Shown: positions 21,000-33,531, counted from the first letter of the stretch. The stretch: DNA of 64,000 nt from Panulirus ornatus (GCF_036320965.1 NC_092262.1:10658572-10722571); one strand, 5' to 3'. The notes: generated by a model from the letters alone, not told the origin. Made by a program: numbers and translations.

Positions 21000-21205
21000 G
21001 GGTTGTCAGGGTCCGTGTGCCCACAAGGGGTGAGGGAGGTTGTCAGGATCCGTTGCTGACACCAGAGGTGAGGTTGTCAGGGTCTGTGTGCCACCAGAGG
21101 TGAGGTTGTCAGGGTCTGTGTGCCACCAGAGGTGAGGTCGTCAGGGTCTGTGTGCCACCAGAGGTGAGGTTGTCAGGGTCTGTGTGCCACCAGAGATGAG
21201 GTTGT
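21000..21205. repeat. 32-bp minisatellite, about 6 copies
   Basis: GAGGTTGTCAGGGTCTGTGT, GCCACCAGAGGT repeats; the first two copies are diverged. Confidence 0.92.
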
Positions 21206-21365
21206 TAGTGCGATAAAACCCTTGACCACGACGGCACGACCCTTGACCATGACGGCACGACCCTTGACCACGACGGTACGACCCTTGGGTATGTTGGCCT
21301 GACGGTCGACCTGACCCCTCACGATTCGGGTCCAAAGGGTCGGGCCATCTTATATCAGGGTCGTC
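21206..21365 (+). repeat. Dispersed 21-bp repeat, locus 4, with inverted half
   Basis: About four units of CACGACGGCACGACCCTTGA type lead into GGCCTGACGGTCGACCTGAC and CCC, then CACGATTC, then GGGTCCAAAGGGTCGGGCC and GGGTCGTCCCC. The right half is an imperfect reverse complement of the left, as at 5.0 kb. Confidence 0.75.
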
Positions 21366-22371
21366 CCCTGGCGTTGGGAAGGGGTTGAGATATCTCATGT
21401 TCACGCGTTGGGGGAAAGTGTTCAAGGGACAGCGATGAGCGGTAATGTAGCTGGGGTCATGCAGCTGCCTGCCGGCGTGATGAGAGAGTTAAAGGTGAGC
21501 GGGTGGTATGCGGGCATGCAGGCAGGCGAGGCTGGTCGACTGGGTCGGTCTGGTCGGCTCTCACGCTCTACAATCTCTACCAGCAGCCGGACATATTATC
21601 TCATCGGAATTCTTTCTCTTCCTCCATATGGAGTGGCAGCTCCTCCTGCTGGTGGTGACACCGTCGAACAGTGTGTGTGTGTGAATGTCCGTCCGTCGTC
21701 TTACTCAGAACTTCCCGTGAACTGCCTGTTTGGCCCTGAGAAACGGTCGACCCAGCGAGCAGGTGTGTGGTGTGTGGAAAGCTGAGCCACGGTGACAGAC
21801 AGAGAGTGGTCTTGGAGGAGGAGGAGGAGCACCCCGGCCGGCGGGCCAGTCCCAGGATTACTCATAGCGCCCTATTGACTCACAGGATGTTTGTACGTGG
21901 ACGTGAAACCGCTTTCTTTCTTTCTTTTTTCCAGTTTTCCTCTGTCTCCTTGGTGTGCCTAGAGCGAGCGAGCGTGGGAACGCCACAGTAAAAGGAACAT
22001 ATCAGGGACGCCCCGAAGTTACTCCAGGAGGGAACGAGAGATGGTGGATGTACTGGTTAGGGCACGACCCTCAACCCCCCACCGTAGCTAACACAGACCA
22101 GCCATTCCCACAACACAACACACACACAGCAGCCTCACAACTCTACCTGGACACCCCAGGAGGTGGTGCTGGTAGCGCCGCCTCGTCCGCCGTGAACTAC
22201 CTCATAACCACCGCCCGTGGGGGGTTGTGGTGGCCAGGCCTTCCTCATCACCTCATGAACACCAGGTCACACACAGGCCACAACCCTCACTCACCCTACA
22301 ACACCCCTACATCCAGGAGTCTTCAGCCATCACAACTATACCATGGCACCCTTGAACACCACCGCAGCTTG

Positions 22372-22373
<2 letters not shown>
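21366..22373 (+). other. Unique sequence with an acceptor-like site and two unassigned open frames
   Basis: A frame from ATG 21435 to 21785 (116 residues, no internal repeat) has no motif I recognise. GCTTTCTTTCTTTCTTTTTT then CCAG ends at 21934 and looks like a strong 3' splice site. After it a frame stays open for about 145 residues into the next TA tract; its sequence (Trp/Pro/His-rich) matches no family I know. Either could be chance. Confidence 0.25.

Positions 22374-22453
<80 letters not shown>
22374..22453. repeat. (TA)n tract
   Basis: About 40 TA units, left bracket of a family-2 copy. Confidence 0.97.
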
Positions 22454-22456
<3 letters not shown>

Positions 22457-22603
22457 TCATACTATTCGCCATTTCCCGCGATAGCGAGGTAGCGTTAAGA
22501 ACAGAGGACTGGGCCTTTGAGGGAACATCCTCACCTGGCCCCTTCTCTGTTCCTTCTTTTGGAAAATCAAAAAAAAAGGGAGGGGAGGATTTCCAGCCCC
22601 CCG

Positions 22604-22607
<4 letters not shown>
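22454..22607 (-). mobile_element. TA-bracketed repeat family 2, copy 2 (truncated)
   Basis: Minus-strand copy from CGCCATTTCCCGCGATAGCG to CAGCCCCCCGCTC. The half carrying CGACTAAAAGG and the GGGGATAGGGGAGAAAG end is missing, and (TA)n begins exactly at the break. Confidence 0.85.

Positions 22608-22681
<74 letters not shown>
22608..22681. repeat. (TA)n tract
   Basis: About 37 TA units, right bracket of the truncated family-2 copy. Confidence 0.97.
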
Positions 22682-22683
<2 letters not shown>

Positions 22684-23005
22684 CATTATCTTTATCACCA
22701 TCCATTTATATTTTGATTCACCCCCTAACATTCTGATATGTTCCTCTCTGCCTCCCAGAATGAAGATCTTTATAGGGTGGTAGGTTATTATGTGTGTGTG
22801 TGTGTCTGTGTGTTATGATCCAGTTGTACTGTGTGTGGGGAGTGAGTTACACACTCGTGGGGCCCTGGATTTTGAACCCCCACCATGATTAAGCCTAGAT
22901 TTCATTCCACGGTCTACGTCAACCATGTCTTCAGCCAGGGTACTCCTATTCCTGCACCATTCTTACGCAAGGAAACCCACTTCCTGACGTCTGTTTTTAA
23001 CCCTA

Positions 23006-23061
<56 letters not shown>

Positions 23062-23194
23062 ACCTGGCGCTGGGGGAGAACCTGACACCTCGGCCATGGC
23101 CAGAGCGGCCCCAGTGTACTGGGGTGGGCTTGTATGGCTGTTGTGCTGGCTGGCCTGGGGCTGTTAGGTCACTCGCGACCTGATGGTGTTCCTG
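22682..23194. repeat. Unique sequence with (GT)n
   Basis: (GT)n at 22791-22812 and a longer one at 23010-23060. No gene. Confidence 0.8.
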
Positions 23195-23590
23195 GTACGT
23201 TGTGTGGGTGGATCATGGGGGGATGGTTGGTGTTGTGTGGGTGGATCATGGGGGGATGGTTGGTGTTGTGTGGGTGGACCAGGGGAGGGGGGGTTCGCGT
23301 TGTGTGGGTGGATCATGGGAGGATGGTTGGCGTTGTGTGGGTGGACCAGGGGGAAGGGGGGGTTCGCGTTGTGTGGGTGGATCATGGGGGGATGGTTGGC
23401 GTTGCGTGGGTGGACCAGGGGGAGGGGGGGGTTCGCGTTGTGTGGGTGGATCATGGGAGGATGGTTGGCGTTGTGTGGGTGGACCAGGGGGAAGGGGGGG
23501 TTCGCGTTGTGTGGGTGGATCATGGGGGGATGGTTGGCGTTGTGTGGGTGGACCAGGCGATGCTTCTCGGTGTGTGGGTGGACCACAAGG
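23195..23590 (+). repeat. 69-bp higher-order repeat of two related 33-36-bp units
   Basis: Unit A (GTGGATCATGGGGGGATGG) and unit B (GTGGACCAGGGGGAAGGGGG) alternate. The B-A junction GCGTTGTGTG recurs at 23297, 23366, 23435 and 23504, an exact 69-base period. Three plus frames and two minus frames are open for 136-169 residues; none is a credible protein. Confidence 0.95.
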
Positions 23591-23712
23591 TGGTCCACAG
23601 TATGCGGCTCGACCGACCAGATGGTCCACAACAATGACGTCATTAGGATTCGTCACGTGGTCCTGACGTCATAAGTATATATGTTTAGGTGTCAGGCATT
23701 AGCGCCAGTGAG

Positions 23713-24036
23713 CACGACGGTACGACCCTCGAGCACGGCGGTACGACCCTCGAGCACGGCGGTACGACCCTCGAGCACGACGTTACGACCCTCGAGCACG
23801 GCGGTACGACCCTCGAGCACGACGGTACGACCCTTGAGCACGGCGGTACGACCCTTGAACACGGCTTTACGACCCTCGAGCACGACGGTACGACCCTTGA
23901 GCACGGCGATACGACCCTCGAACACGACGGTACGACCCTTGAGCACGGCGATACGACCCTCGAACACGACGGTACGACCCTCGAACACGACGGTACGACC
24001 CTCGAACACGACGGTACGACCCTCGAACACGACTGT
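23713..24036 (+). repeat. Dispersed 21-bp repeat, locus 5, about 15 copies
   Basis: The longest array of the 21-base unit, starting at 23713 and stepping 21 bases to 24028. Three positions vary: ACGACGG/ACGGCGG, TACGACCC with T or C in CTTGAG/CTCGAG, and GAG/GAA at the end. No inverted half is visible. Confidence 0.95.
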
Positions 24037-24112
24037 CAGGCTGGTATACCCATGAGTCGTACCTTCATCCCCAAGGAGTGTACACTGATAAGCAGGTCGT
24101 CGAAAAGTGAAG

Positions 24113-24114
<2 letters not shown>

Positions 24115-24163
<49 letters not shown>

Positions 24164-24174
24164 GCGCGCGCGCG
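24115..24174. repeat. (CA)n followed by (CG)n
   Basis: About 23 CA units run into seven CG units, an uninterrupted alternating purine-pyrimidine tract of 60 bases. Confidence 0.96.
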
Positions 24175-26029
24175 TGTACGCCTAGTGTGTATATATAAAT
24201 TGTGGGCGTTCGTTGAACGCCTTGTACATTCAGTACATAGTTTCGTCTATATGCCCTCAGCCATTATGTCCTCACATCCACACCAGCACTGAAATGCCTC
24301 GCCTCTGCATGATTAGACAGGTATTCAGTGTTTGAGTGGTTATGCCTCAATTGCCTCGTTTTGCCATGGATATGAGGCACGTCAGCGTGTGGCCATGGGG
24401 TGGTAGAGGGGGTTGGGGGCGGCGCCCGACGTGCTGGCGTCAGAACTGGCGACATTCGGTCGTAAAACAGCGGTGCCAGCAGCTTGTGTGTTTACGATTT
24501 TCCGGGTAAGTGTGTGTGTGTGTGTGTGTGTGTGTCGGTGCTCGTCATGACCTTGTCGTGTCATAACGTGGACTCATGCATGACACACGGCAGGTGGTGG
24601 CTCACCTGGCGCGGTATGGGGAGGGGAGCGGCACAAAGGTCTTCTCTAACCCCCTGGGTAATAAAGGCGCGCGACGGGGAACCATCCTGGTTGAGCTATG
24701 GATGGTTCCTGAAGCTTGTACTACTGGGTTGTGGACGAGTGTGTCCCCAGTATTAGGGAAGTACGTACTGGTGCCTTGTACTGGTGCAGGTACCCCACCA
24801 GGCTCCCCATGCTGTACCTGGTCGTGGTGTACCACTTGATGGGATGGTACGGATGCTGGCGCTGCGGTGCGGTGGCTGGGGCTACCACAGCACCTGGTGA
24901 GAGCAGTGGTTTCAACACCTGGGGAGGGTCTGGTCGACTCAGTGCACGGGGGGGGGGGGGGGGGGGGGTCAAGGTCCCCCAATACACGGGGTCACGCCAG
25001 CGCAAGACCTGAATGTCATGGGGTGTGAAATGCTGAGGAGGTGAACACCCCGTGTGGGTGCGGAGATGACCTGACCTTTGACCTGAGTCGAGGTTGTACT
25101 GTCATCTGTGCCACAGGTCACCTACCTGTAGGGTAATTTTGGACAATGGTAATTACTTTGAATCTCTGTATTCCATGAGGTATGGTTGGTGCTTCGGGTG
25201 AGTGAGGGTGTATGATGAGTTATGAGGTGGTGTTATGTGGGATGGTCGGTGAGTCTCATTGTTAACGATGCTGTTTCGTATATTTCAGGTACGTTGGGGG
25301 GTTCTCATTTCTTTAACGAGGCGAGATGCGTGTGCACGGTGAGTATACATTGTGTATATGGTCCTGTGTGGTCAGGCATGGCACATGGGAGTTCGTATGT
25401 GTACATTGTTGATGACCACAGGCGAGAAACGTTGCAGGTGTAGGTATTCATTTATCCTCCGAGATAATGGTCATTTATCTTACCGTGTACTGTGTGTGTG
25501 TGCGCCATGAGGTGTGTGTGTGTGTGTCGAGGGCGCGTCATGAGGTCATGAGGCCACGGGCTGTGTGTCATGAGGTCATAAGGCCATGGGTGTGTGTCGA
25601 AGGCGTATTATGTGCAACCTCACGGTGGGGTGTTACCGGACTCCGGCTCTTTTTCGAGGCCACACTGCGAGTGAGGAAGTCATCCCTTTGGCACGGCTGT
25701 ACCATCACCGTCAGAGAAGGTCGCTCTTCACAAGAGTCCGTCCTATCCCAGCTGCTCAGTGTAGCGCAGCCACGGAAGCTGCAAGGGAGCCCCTGGATCA
25801 GAGAGAAAAGGTCCCTGGTGTTATTTGGTGATATAGTTATACACATTATATGATGATATAGGTAATGTCTCACGCTGCTGACCCATGCATGTGGAAGCTG
25901 GGAGAATGTGTGGTGGGGGTCGAGGCATCATGTGCGACGTGCATGTGATGAGGGAGGCAGACGTGGGAGTGGCAAGGTGAGTGGCACGACGCTGATGGAG
26001 GTGGGGAGAGGGGGGGGGGGCAATTATCG
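24175..26029. other. Unique sequence without a recognised gene
   Basis: (GT)n at 24510-24536, a run of about 19 G at 24949-24968 and a G run near 26010. TTCGTATATTTCAG|GTACG at about 25289 resembles abutting acceptor and donor signals. No conserved coding segment was recognised. Confidence 0.45.
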
Positions 26030-26140
26030 ACCAACCCTTAAGGGGTGTGGGTGGATGAACAGCTGGATTGACTGTGGACCGACTGCCGTAACCAGGACTC
26101 GAACCTATTGGCTCGCGAGTGCGTCCCGGTCAGGATGTGT
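26030..26140 (-). mobile_element. tRNA-derived SINE, copy 3
   Basis: On the minus strand the B box GGTTCGAGTCC lies at 26105-26095. The body GTCGGTCCACAGTCAATCCA, GCTGTTCATCC follows, matching copies at 1.8 and 2.7 kb. The A-box region upstream is weak. Confidence 0.65.
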
Positions 26141-26954
26141 ACTGTGAGCGTCACCCTCTGTGCCGCAGGGTCATCTTCCTCGGAGAAGCCACCGTTGCCC
26201 GCGAGCCGTGAGGCATATCTCTGCCCCTCGCTTACAACACAGGAGAGGTGGTATGGGTTAGACCCCCGCGGAAAGAATGGGGCGTCAATCAGGTCCCTGA
26301 CGAAATGTGGTGACTGGAGGCATTAGGTCAGGTAGAGTGTCATTGTCTGGAGTTTGGGGGGGGCAAGTTATTGCCCGCTGCTGTTGTCATAACTTTGGTC
26401 TGGATGTGTAGGAATAGACGGGGCAAGTACTGTGTTGGAAGGGTTTCCACATGGTGAGGATAAGGGGCAAAGGTATTGTCTAGTGTAGGTGTAGAATCTT
26501 CGTCTAAAGATGCATAGACGTGAGGACAAGCAGGGTGTTGAAGGGGGGTGTATCGTGGTGTGGTGGTGGTGGGTGCATGTGGCGTGTAGTCAGGTGTCTG
26601 GGAGAGCTGTGCAGGCAAAGGGTGGTTGGGGGACATCCCCCTTGTCTGTTATTGATCCTGTCGCCACACTACTAAACAGCAAGCTCGGATTACCACCGAC
26701 ACTTATACTTTACACACGCTCTTCTTCCCCACCACCCTTAGCCCCCCCCCCCCCTCTCTCTCGTGGGGAATGGGGCGCATGTTGGCCCCCCCCTCCCTCA
26801 CAATACACTGAGCCATCGGTAATGTGTAGTTACCCATTACTCTACACTCATGCGGCCCCCCTATGTGTGTATATACGAAATGTCCAGACTTACAATCGTG
26901 TTGATGTTTTCGCCTGGTGACATATACGGGCCATCCTGTGCCGTCACCCGACCA
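26141..26954. other. Unique sequence
   Basis: C runs near 26742-26755. No gene recognised. Confidence 0.45.
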
Positions 26955-27145
26955 CGTACCATGTTTCGTCCCACACCCCCATACCCCGAAGTGAGGGGGC
27001 CCCGTGGGCCAGTTGATCAAGCAGACTGTAACGTGCGGTGTCTCGGAGACGTGGCTGTGGAGTGTGGCAATCCAGACGTATCCTATTATGTCTTTGGCAA
27101 GTCCTCGAGCCGTAGACGCTGTTCTGCTCCCGTGTTCATTATCAG

Positions 27146-27147
<2 letters not shown>
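26955..27147 (+). CDS. Possible exon encoding the end of a WSC-like cysteine domain
   Basis: In one frame the translation contains DQADCNVRCLGDVAVECGNP and then a short aromatic strand (SYYVFG). The spacing C-N-x2-C-x-G-D-x4-C-G is that of the C-terminal part of WSC domains, carbohydrate-binding extracellular modules. The upstream half of a WSC domain is not evident. The frame runs to ATTATCAG|GTATTA at about 27147, an acceptable 5' splice site, just before an (ATT)n tract. A C-rich tract ending CCGAAG at about 26991 might be the acceptor. No other exon of the gene was found. Could be a chance match or a pseudo-exon. Confidence 0.3.
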
Positions 27148-27189
<42 letters not shown>

Positions 27190-27217
27190 GTTGTTGTTGT
27201 TGTTGTTGTTGTTGTTA
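27148..27217. repeat. (ATT)n then (GTT)n trinucleotide repeat
   Basis: About 14 ATT units pass directly into nine TTG units. Confidence 0.97.
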
Positions 27218-28954
<1,737 letters not shown>

Positions 28955-29132
28955 CACCCCAGCAGGTGTGGCTTGTGGGAGCAGAAGACCAGCAGAGGAG
29001 CGTGTGGTAGCGGAAGACCAGCAGGTGTGGCGTGTGGTAGCAGATGACCAGCAGGTGTGGCGTATGGTAGCAGAAGACCAGCAGGTGTGGTGTGTGGTAG
29101 CAGAAGACCAGCAGGTGTGGCATGTGGTAATC
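28955..29132. repeat. 30-bp minisatellite, about 5 copies
   Basis: GACCAGCAGGTGTGGCGTGT, GGTAGCAGAA repeats. The 30-base period keeps frames open. Confidence 0.93.
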
Positions 29133-29304
29133 GGTGGATTTTAAAAAGATGTATAGAGTTTGTGATGAGGCTTGTGTGTGTGTGGGGGGGGGGGGGGAGG
29201 CAACAGGTGTGTATATATACTGGTGAAGTCATCGAGGTCGTGGGGGAAGATACCAAGGGCGTCGTCTTGCCCAGGAAGCCCATCTGCACCTCCTACACTT
29301 GTCC
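29133..29304. other. Unique sequence with a G run
   Basis: About 16 G at 29182-29197. No gene. Confidence 0.5.
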
Positions 29305-29660
29305 TACAAGGTCTTCCTCCAAGTAGGACTTCCCTCTCAAAGGTCCTCCGCTTACAAGGTCTTCCTCCAAGTAGGACTTCCCTCTCAAAGGTCCTCCACC
29401 TACAAGGTCTTCCTCCAAGTAGGACTTCCTTCTCAAAGGTCCTCCGCTTACAAGGTCTTCCTCCAAGTAGGACTTCCTTCTCAAAGGTCCTCCTCTTACA
29501 AGGTCTTCCTCCAAGTAGAACTTCCCTCTCAAAGGTCCTCCGCTTACAAGGTCTTCCTCCAAGTAGGACTTCCCTCTCAAAGGTCCTCCACTTACAAGGT
29601 CTTCCTCCAAGTAGTACTTCCTTCTCAAAGGCCCTCCGCTTACAAGGTCTTCCTCGGGCT
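29305..29660. repeat. 48-bp minisatellite, about 7.4 copies
   Basis: TACAAGGTCTTCCTCCAAGT starts at 29305, 29353 and every 48 bases. The period of 16 codons opens several long frames on both strands (up to 259 residues on plus). These are repeat translations. Confidence 0.95.
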
Positions 29661-29734
29661 GGTGTGGACACAGTCCATGGGTCATGACCTTACGCGTGGT
29701 GTTGCCCCATCGCTGAGGCAACCCTCCCGTTTTG

Positions 29735-29737
<3 letters not shown>

Positions 29738-29804
<67 letters not shown>
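29738..29804. repeat. (CA)n microsatellite
   Basis: About 33 CA units. Confidence 0.98.
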
Positions 29805-29806
<2 letters not shown>

Positions 29807-30169
29807 TGGTTATACCCTGTTGTTTGGTGTGTACGGCGTCCGGGATGGAGTGCTGTGGTTATAGAAAGCTTGGCATCGTGTGGGAGCCATTATTGTTATT
29901 ATTTTCTTGTGACTGCTGTTGTTGTAACAACAGACGCGAGGACGTCGGAAGGTCGGGTTACAGGGGACCTGATGGTACTTGGGGTTATCTGCTGGAGGAC
30001 AGTGATGATATCCTACATCTCGTTATCTCTGTAGATGGAGACGAGATGGAGTGGTTGGCCAGGAAGATGGTGCGTTGAATCATGAAGTCATCGTTTGCCC
30101 ATTACTGTTCCCTTTCTCTTCACGTTGGAGGCTCCAGTCATGGACGAAAGACCACATCAAAACCAGGCC
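29805..30169. other. Unique sequence
   Basis: No feature recognised up to the LINE remnant. Confidence 0.45.
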
Positions 30170-31030
30170 TTTATTAAGATATAGAGAGAGGATTATAAGA
30201 GGGAATAAGAATGGGACGGGAAAAGCTTTGACGAATTCTGGAGGAAGTGAAAAACCAGTGTTTTGAAATGTGCGGCAGGTCATAGTTATTGCGAAAGACA
30301 TGAGATGGTTGAGAGTTCCAGAGCTTGGACGTTTAGGGAAAGAAATGGTTATCAAAACGGCCCACCCTTGAGTTGCCAACGGCCACACAGTAATCATGTG
30401 ACGCAGCAGCTTGCCTAGTATTGTGTGGTCTAGGTAGTGATGGTGGGGGGCACACAAGCAGCCACCTCTCAGGAGCAAAAAGCAAAGTAATACCTGTTGA
30501 AGAAGGAAAGGGAACCAACATAACGGCGTAGGGCAAGGGGGGTCAAGTTTTGAAAGTTAGCCTGGGACAGTTTATAAGTCGGGCCGCTCTCGCCTCTCTC
30601 AAGTAAGGATGCAGAGCTAGAACCACCCCAGACGTGGGAGCAGTTACTTTATACAAGGGCGAATCAATCCTTTGAATTAACGAAGCAACTATTCAGAAGA
30701 AATGAAATTTCGACACCTCACCAGGACTCCCAGTTTCTTACAGGCAGAACTCGGCTATTTCCGTAATGTGAGGTTCCCAATAGAGTGGATGTTACAGTAA
30801 TGCCAAGTATGTTCACCCTAGTCAAGAAGTGGAGTTACAGAACCGGCGAAGGAGTGAGCAAAGTTGTGAGGGATCTTCGATGGTGAGGTGGGCGGACACA
30901 GGGGGTCGTGGGAGGCATTGAACGTAACCAGGATTCGTCTGGCCTTACTGAGAGGCACAACCCCCGACCGAGTCTTGACTTGATTGTTGGAAGTTGTTGT
31001 GTCCAGACGAGAACCTGGTAGACGTTCAAT
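30170..31030 (-). mobile_element. LINE reverse transcriptase remnant, C-terminal half
   Basis: Minus-strand pieces in several frames follow the order of a jockey-type LINE reverse transcriptase. About 30930 is RRILVTFNASHD; about 30760 is NILGITVTSTLLWEPHITEI; 30699-30750 is CKKLGVLVRCRNFISSE followed by KGLIRPCI. Then RLINCPRLT near 30560, RPHNTRQAAASHDYCVAVGN at about 30430-30370, RVGRFDNHFFP, and after a frameshift KLWNSQPSHVFRNNYDL near 30280. LINE ORF2s of this type have the same series: LGI, the thumb segment, the RPxxTRQ motif and the KLWNSLPxxVF motif near the C-terminus. Many stops and frameshifts show it is dead. The catalytic YADD region is not found. The strand is opposite to the LINE pieces at 17 and 37 kb. 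Confidence 0.8.
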
Positions 31031-31370
31031 GGTGTCATGTTCGTGGCCGAATTTCCCCGTATCCCCTTTCTGCCTCCCACCCCCTCCCAACCCCTTCCCC
31101 TTGCCATAACACCGCAGACGCCAGCCAAGCGAGTGTGAATAGAATGTACAAGTGCCTTGTGGTACATGGGTTGTGAATGAAGACCGGGAGAGAGGGGTTG
31201 TGATACATGTTATGCATGTGTGGCATTCACAAGGCATATAACTTACTGGTGTTTAACAAGAATCCGAGATGATAATGATAACTAATAAATGATAATAATT
31301 ATTGTTAATTAAGATGATACTAATTATGTTAATAATGATGGTTTATATTAATGATAATTATCAATAATGA
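31031..31370. other. Flank of the LINE remnant, then AT-rich sequence
   Basis: A C-rich patch near 31080 is followed by ATAATGATAATT-type sequence that grades into the 77-bp array. Confidence 0.5.
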
Positions 31371-31742
31371 TGACGTTACTTGTGATGATATTAATTATAG
31401 TTATAATGATACGAGTTATTTATGATAATGATAATTATTAATAATGATGACGTTACTTGAGATGATATTAATTATAGTTATAATGATACGAGTTATTTAT
31501 GATAATGATAATTATTAATAATGATGACGTTACTTGAGATGATATTAATTATAGTTATAATGATACGAGTTATTTATGATAATGATAATTATTAATAATG
31601 ATGACGTTACTTGAGATGATATTAATTATAGTTATAATGATACGAGTTATTTATGATAATGATAATTATTAATAATGATGACGTTACTTGAGATGATATT
31701 AATTATAGTTATAATGATACGAGTTATTTATGATAATGATGA
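31371..31742. repeat. 77-bp AT-rich satellite, about 4.8 copies
   Basis: TGACGTTACTTGAGATGATA begins units at 31371, 31448, 31525, 31602 and 31679, an exact 77-base period. Copies two to five are almost identical; the first carries TTGTGATG in place of TTGAGATG. Confidence 0.96.
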
Positions 31743-32166
31743 TTCATCACCGAACAAACTTCAGTCGGTCTTGTCAACACACCACAAGGAAACGGAAGGA
31801 AGGGTTGACTGCTGATCGGACAGTCTTATTAATACGGAGTCTGTGTTTACAATGGTTGTGTCATTTGGGATGTGCTCGATGAGGTTGTGGTGCCGAACTG
31901 CAACCCGGGGGACGAGGGATCTCTGGCGACAAGAGATGACGGTGGCGTGGAGGAAAGGTGCGATTTCTTTTTTTTGGCTCACGGATCGTCCCGTCGTGCT
32001 ATAGGACTCGTGTGGAATTGGTCGTGCACAACAAGAATGTTGAACATGACGGGCGAACACAGCGAAACTTTAAGACTTTCTGATTGGATGTTTAATGTGA
32101 CCTAAACTCCAGCTGGCTGTAGGAGATCATGGCTGGCGATTTTGATCAAGGCCATGTGTAAAATAG

Positions 32167-32168
<2 letters not shown>
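31743..32168. other. Unassigned sequence with a segment shared with 7.1 kb
   Basis: 31893-31950 repeats the GCCGAACTGCA to TGACGGTGGCG block seen at 7065-7125. A minus-strand frame (32060-31761, 99 residues) covers this region, has no recognised domain and may belong to the same unknown element. Confidence 0.4.

Positions 32169-32239
<71 letters not shown>
32169..32239. repeat. (CT)n microsatellite
   Basis: About 35 CT units. Confidence 0.98.
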
Positions 32240-32243
<4 letters not shown>

Positions 32244-32917
32244 CCGTGTGTCATGATCAATTGGCTCATGGCAGGGGAGGAGGTTGATGACGTGGGAAGC
32301 CTTGGGCTTGTCACCGTCCGGGGGGGGTAGGGGTAGGGGGACGAGTGTGAGGTCATCGCTACCTCACGGTGTGTTCCATGACGTCAGGTGATGAAGTCAC
32401 GTCCGTTCTCGTCCCTGATTCGCTCCCCATACGTCACCGTGTCCCCATTACCGTTGACGATAGGCTGAAAAGTGTCGATGATGTCATGGATCGTGCACCG
32501 GATTGGCTGGACGGGTTGATGAAGTCATCGGACGTGGGCGAGAGGGGATTGGCTACAGGGTAAGGAGTAAGGGAGCAGGATATTAGGCAATGGGCAAAGG
32601 GGAGGGATGGAGAGGGGGGAGGTGTTGGAGTGAATGAAAGGTAAACCAAAGATAACAGTGGCCCACGGCAGCTTCCCAGAGGGTCGAAGACTCTGCCATG
32701 GCTGCCAAGAATGTTGGCGTGCCAATTTGTTGACGTCCGCACGCCCCCAGCCTACCACAGGTTCGGCACATATCGGCCACACACGCGTTGGTTTAAAAGT
32801 CCTAAGGCTTTAGAGGCCTGGAGACGGATCCGTGGACACACGAGGACGTTATATACAAACGTATATCTGTTTATATATTAAGATTTTATAATGATTTGTA
32901 GATGGAGTGTGGAAAAC
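32240..32917. other. Unique sequence
   Basis: No gene or repeat recognised. Confidence 0.5.
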
Positions 32918-33176
32918 ACCATGAGGAAGGCCTGCCCTAACGAACTGATGGTGATGGTGTGTCATGAGCACCATGAGGAAGGCCTGCCCTTATGAACCAA
33001 TGGTGATGGTGTGTCATGAGCACCATGAGGAAGGCCTGCCCATATGAACCGATGGTGATGGTGTGTCATGAGCACCATGAGGAAGGCCTGCCCTTATGAA
33101 CCGATGGTGATCGTGTGTCATGAGCACCATGAGGAAGGCCTGCCCTTATGAACCGATGGTGATGGTGTGTCATGAG
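32918..33176. repeat. 52-bp minisatellite, 5 copies
   Basis: CACCATGAGGAAGGCCTGCC starts at 32918, 32969, 33021, 33073 and 33125, a 51-52-base period. Confidence 0.94.
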
Positions 33177-33474
33177 CTATGTGGCTAGTACTGACACCCC
33201 TGTATCCCCCCTCCCACATGACACCCTCGGGTGTTATGTGGGTGTACCTTGCCCGATGGGGGAGTGTAGGGTGTCCGGCGTTGGCAGGTGTTTCTGTTGG
33301 CACCTGTCGTGTTTGGGTCGTTGGACATCGAGTCGTTGCACACCGACGGGCGGTGTCTACCTGCCGTGTATGGGTCGTTAGGCAGATGGAGTCGTCGCAC
33401 CGGACGAAAGTACAGGAAGCCTTTTGTTTATGGTCCTGCTTCCTTGTTGCAGGGGCTGAGGTGCGATAGGTCGT

Positions 33475-33477
<3 letters not shown>
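33177..33477. other. Unique sequence with short imperfect repeats
   Basis: GTTTGGGTCGTTGGACATCG and GTATGGGTCGTTAGGCAGAT (about 33310 and 33368) suggest an old duplication of about 59 bases. Confidence 0.5.

Positions 33478-33531
<54 letters not shown>
33478..33531. repeat. (GA)n microsatellite
   Basis: About 26 GA units. Confidence 0.97.

Noticed and set aside
22374..22681. A 253-residue plus-strand frame running through TA tracts
   Set aside because: More than half of it is Ile-Tyr repeats from (TA)n, and the middle is a family-2 repeat read in antisense. Only the part before the tract is unexplained.
23713..24159. Repeat protein with STTVRP or EHDGTTL units
   Set aside because: Both come from the 21-base repeat, which also occurs in reverse orientation at other sites and gives matching frames there, so selection on a protein is unlikely.
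29305..30078. Long plus-strand frame of 259 residues
   Set aside because: It consists of the 48-bp minisatellite, a (CA)n tract and unique sequence with no motif; the frame is open because 48 is a multiple of three.
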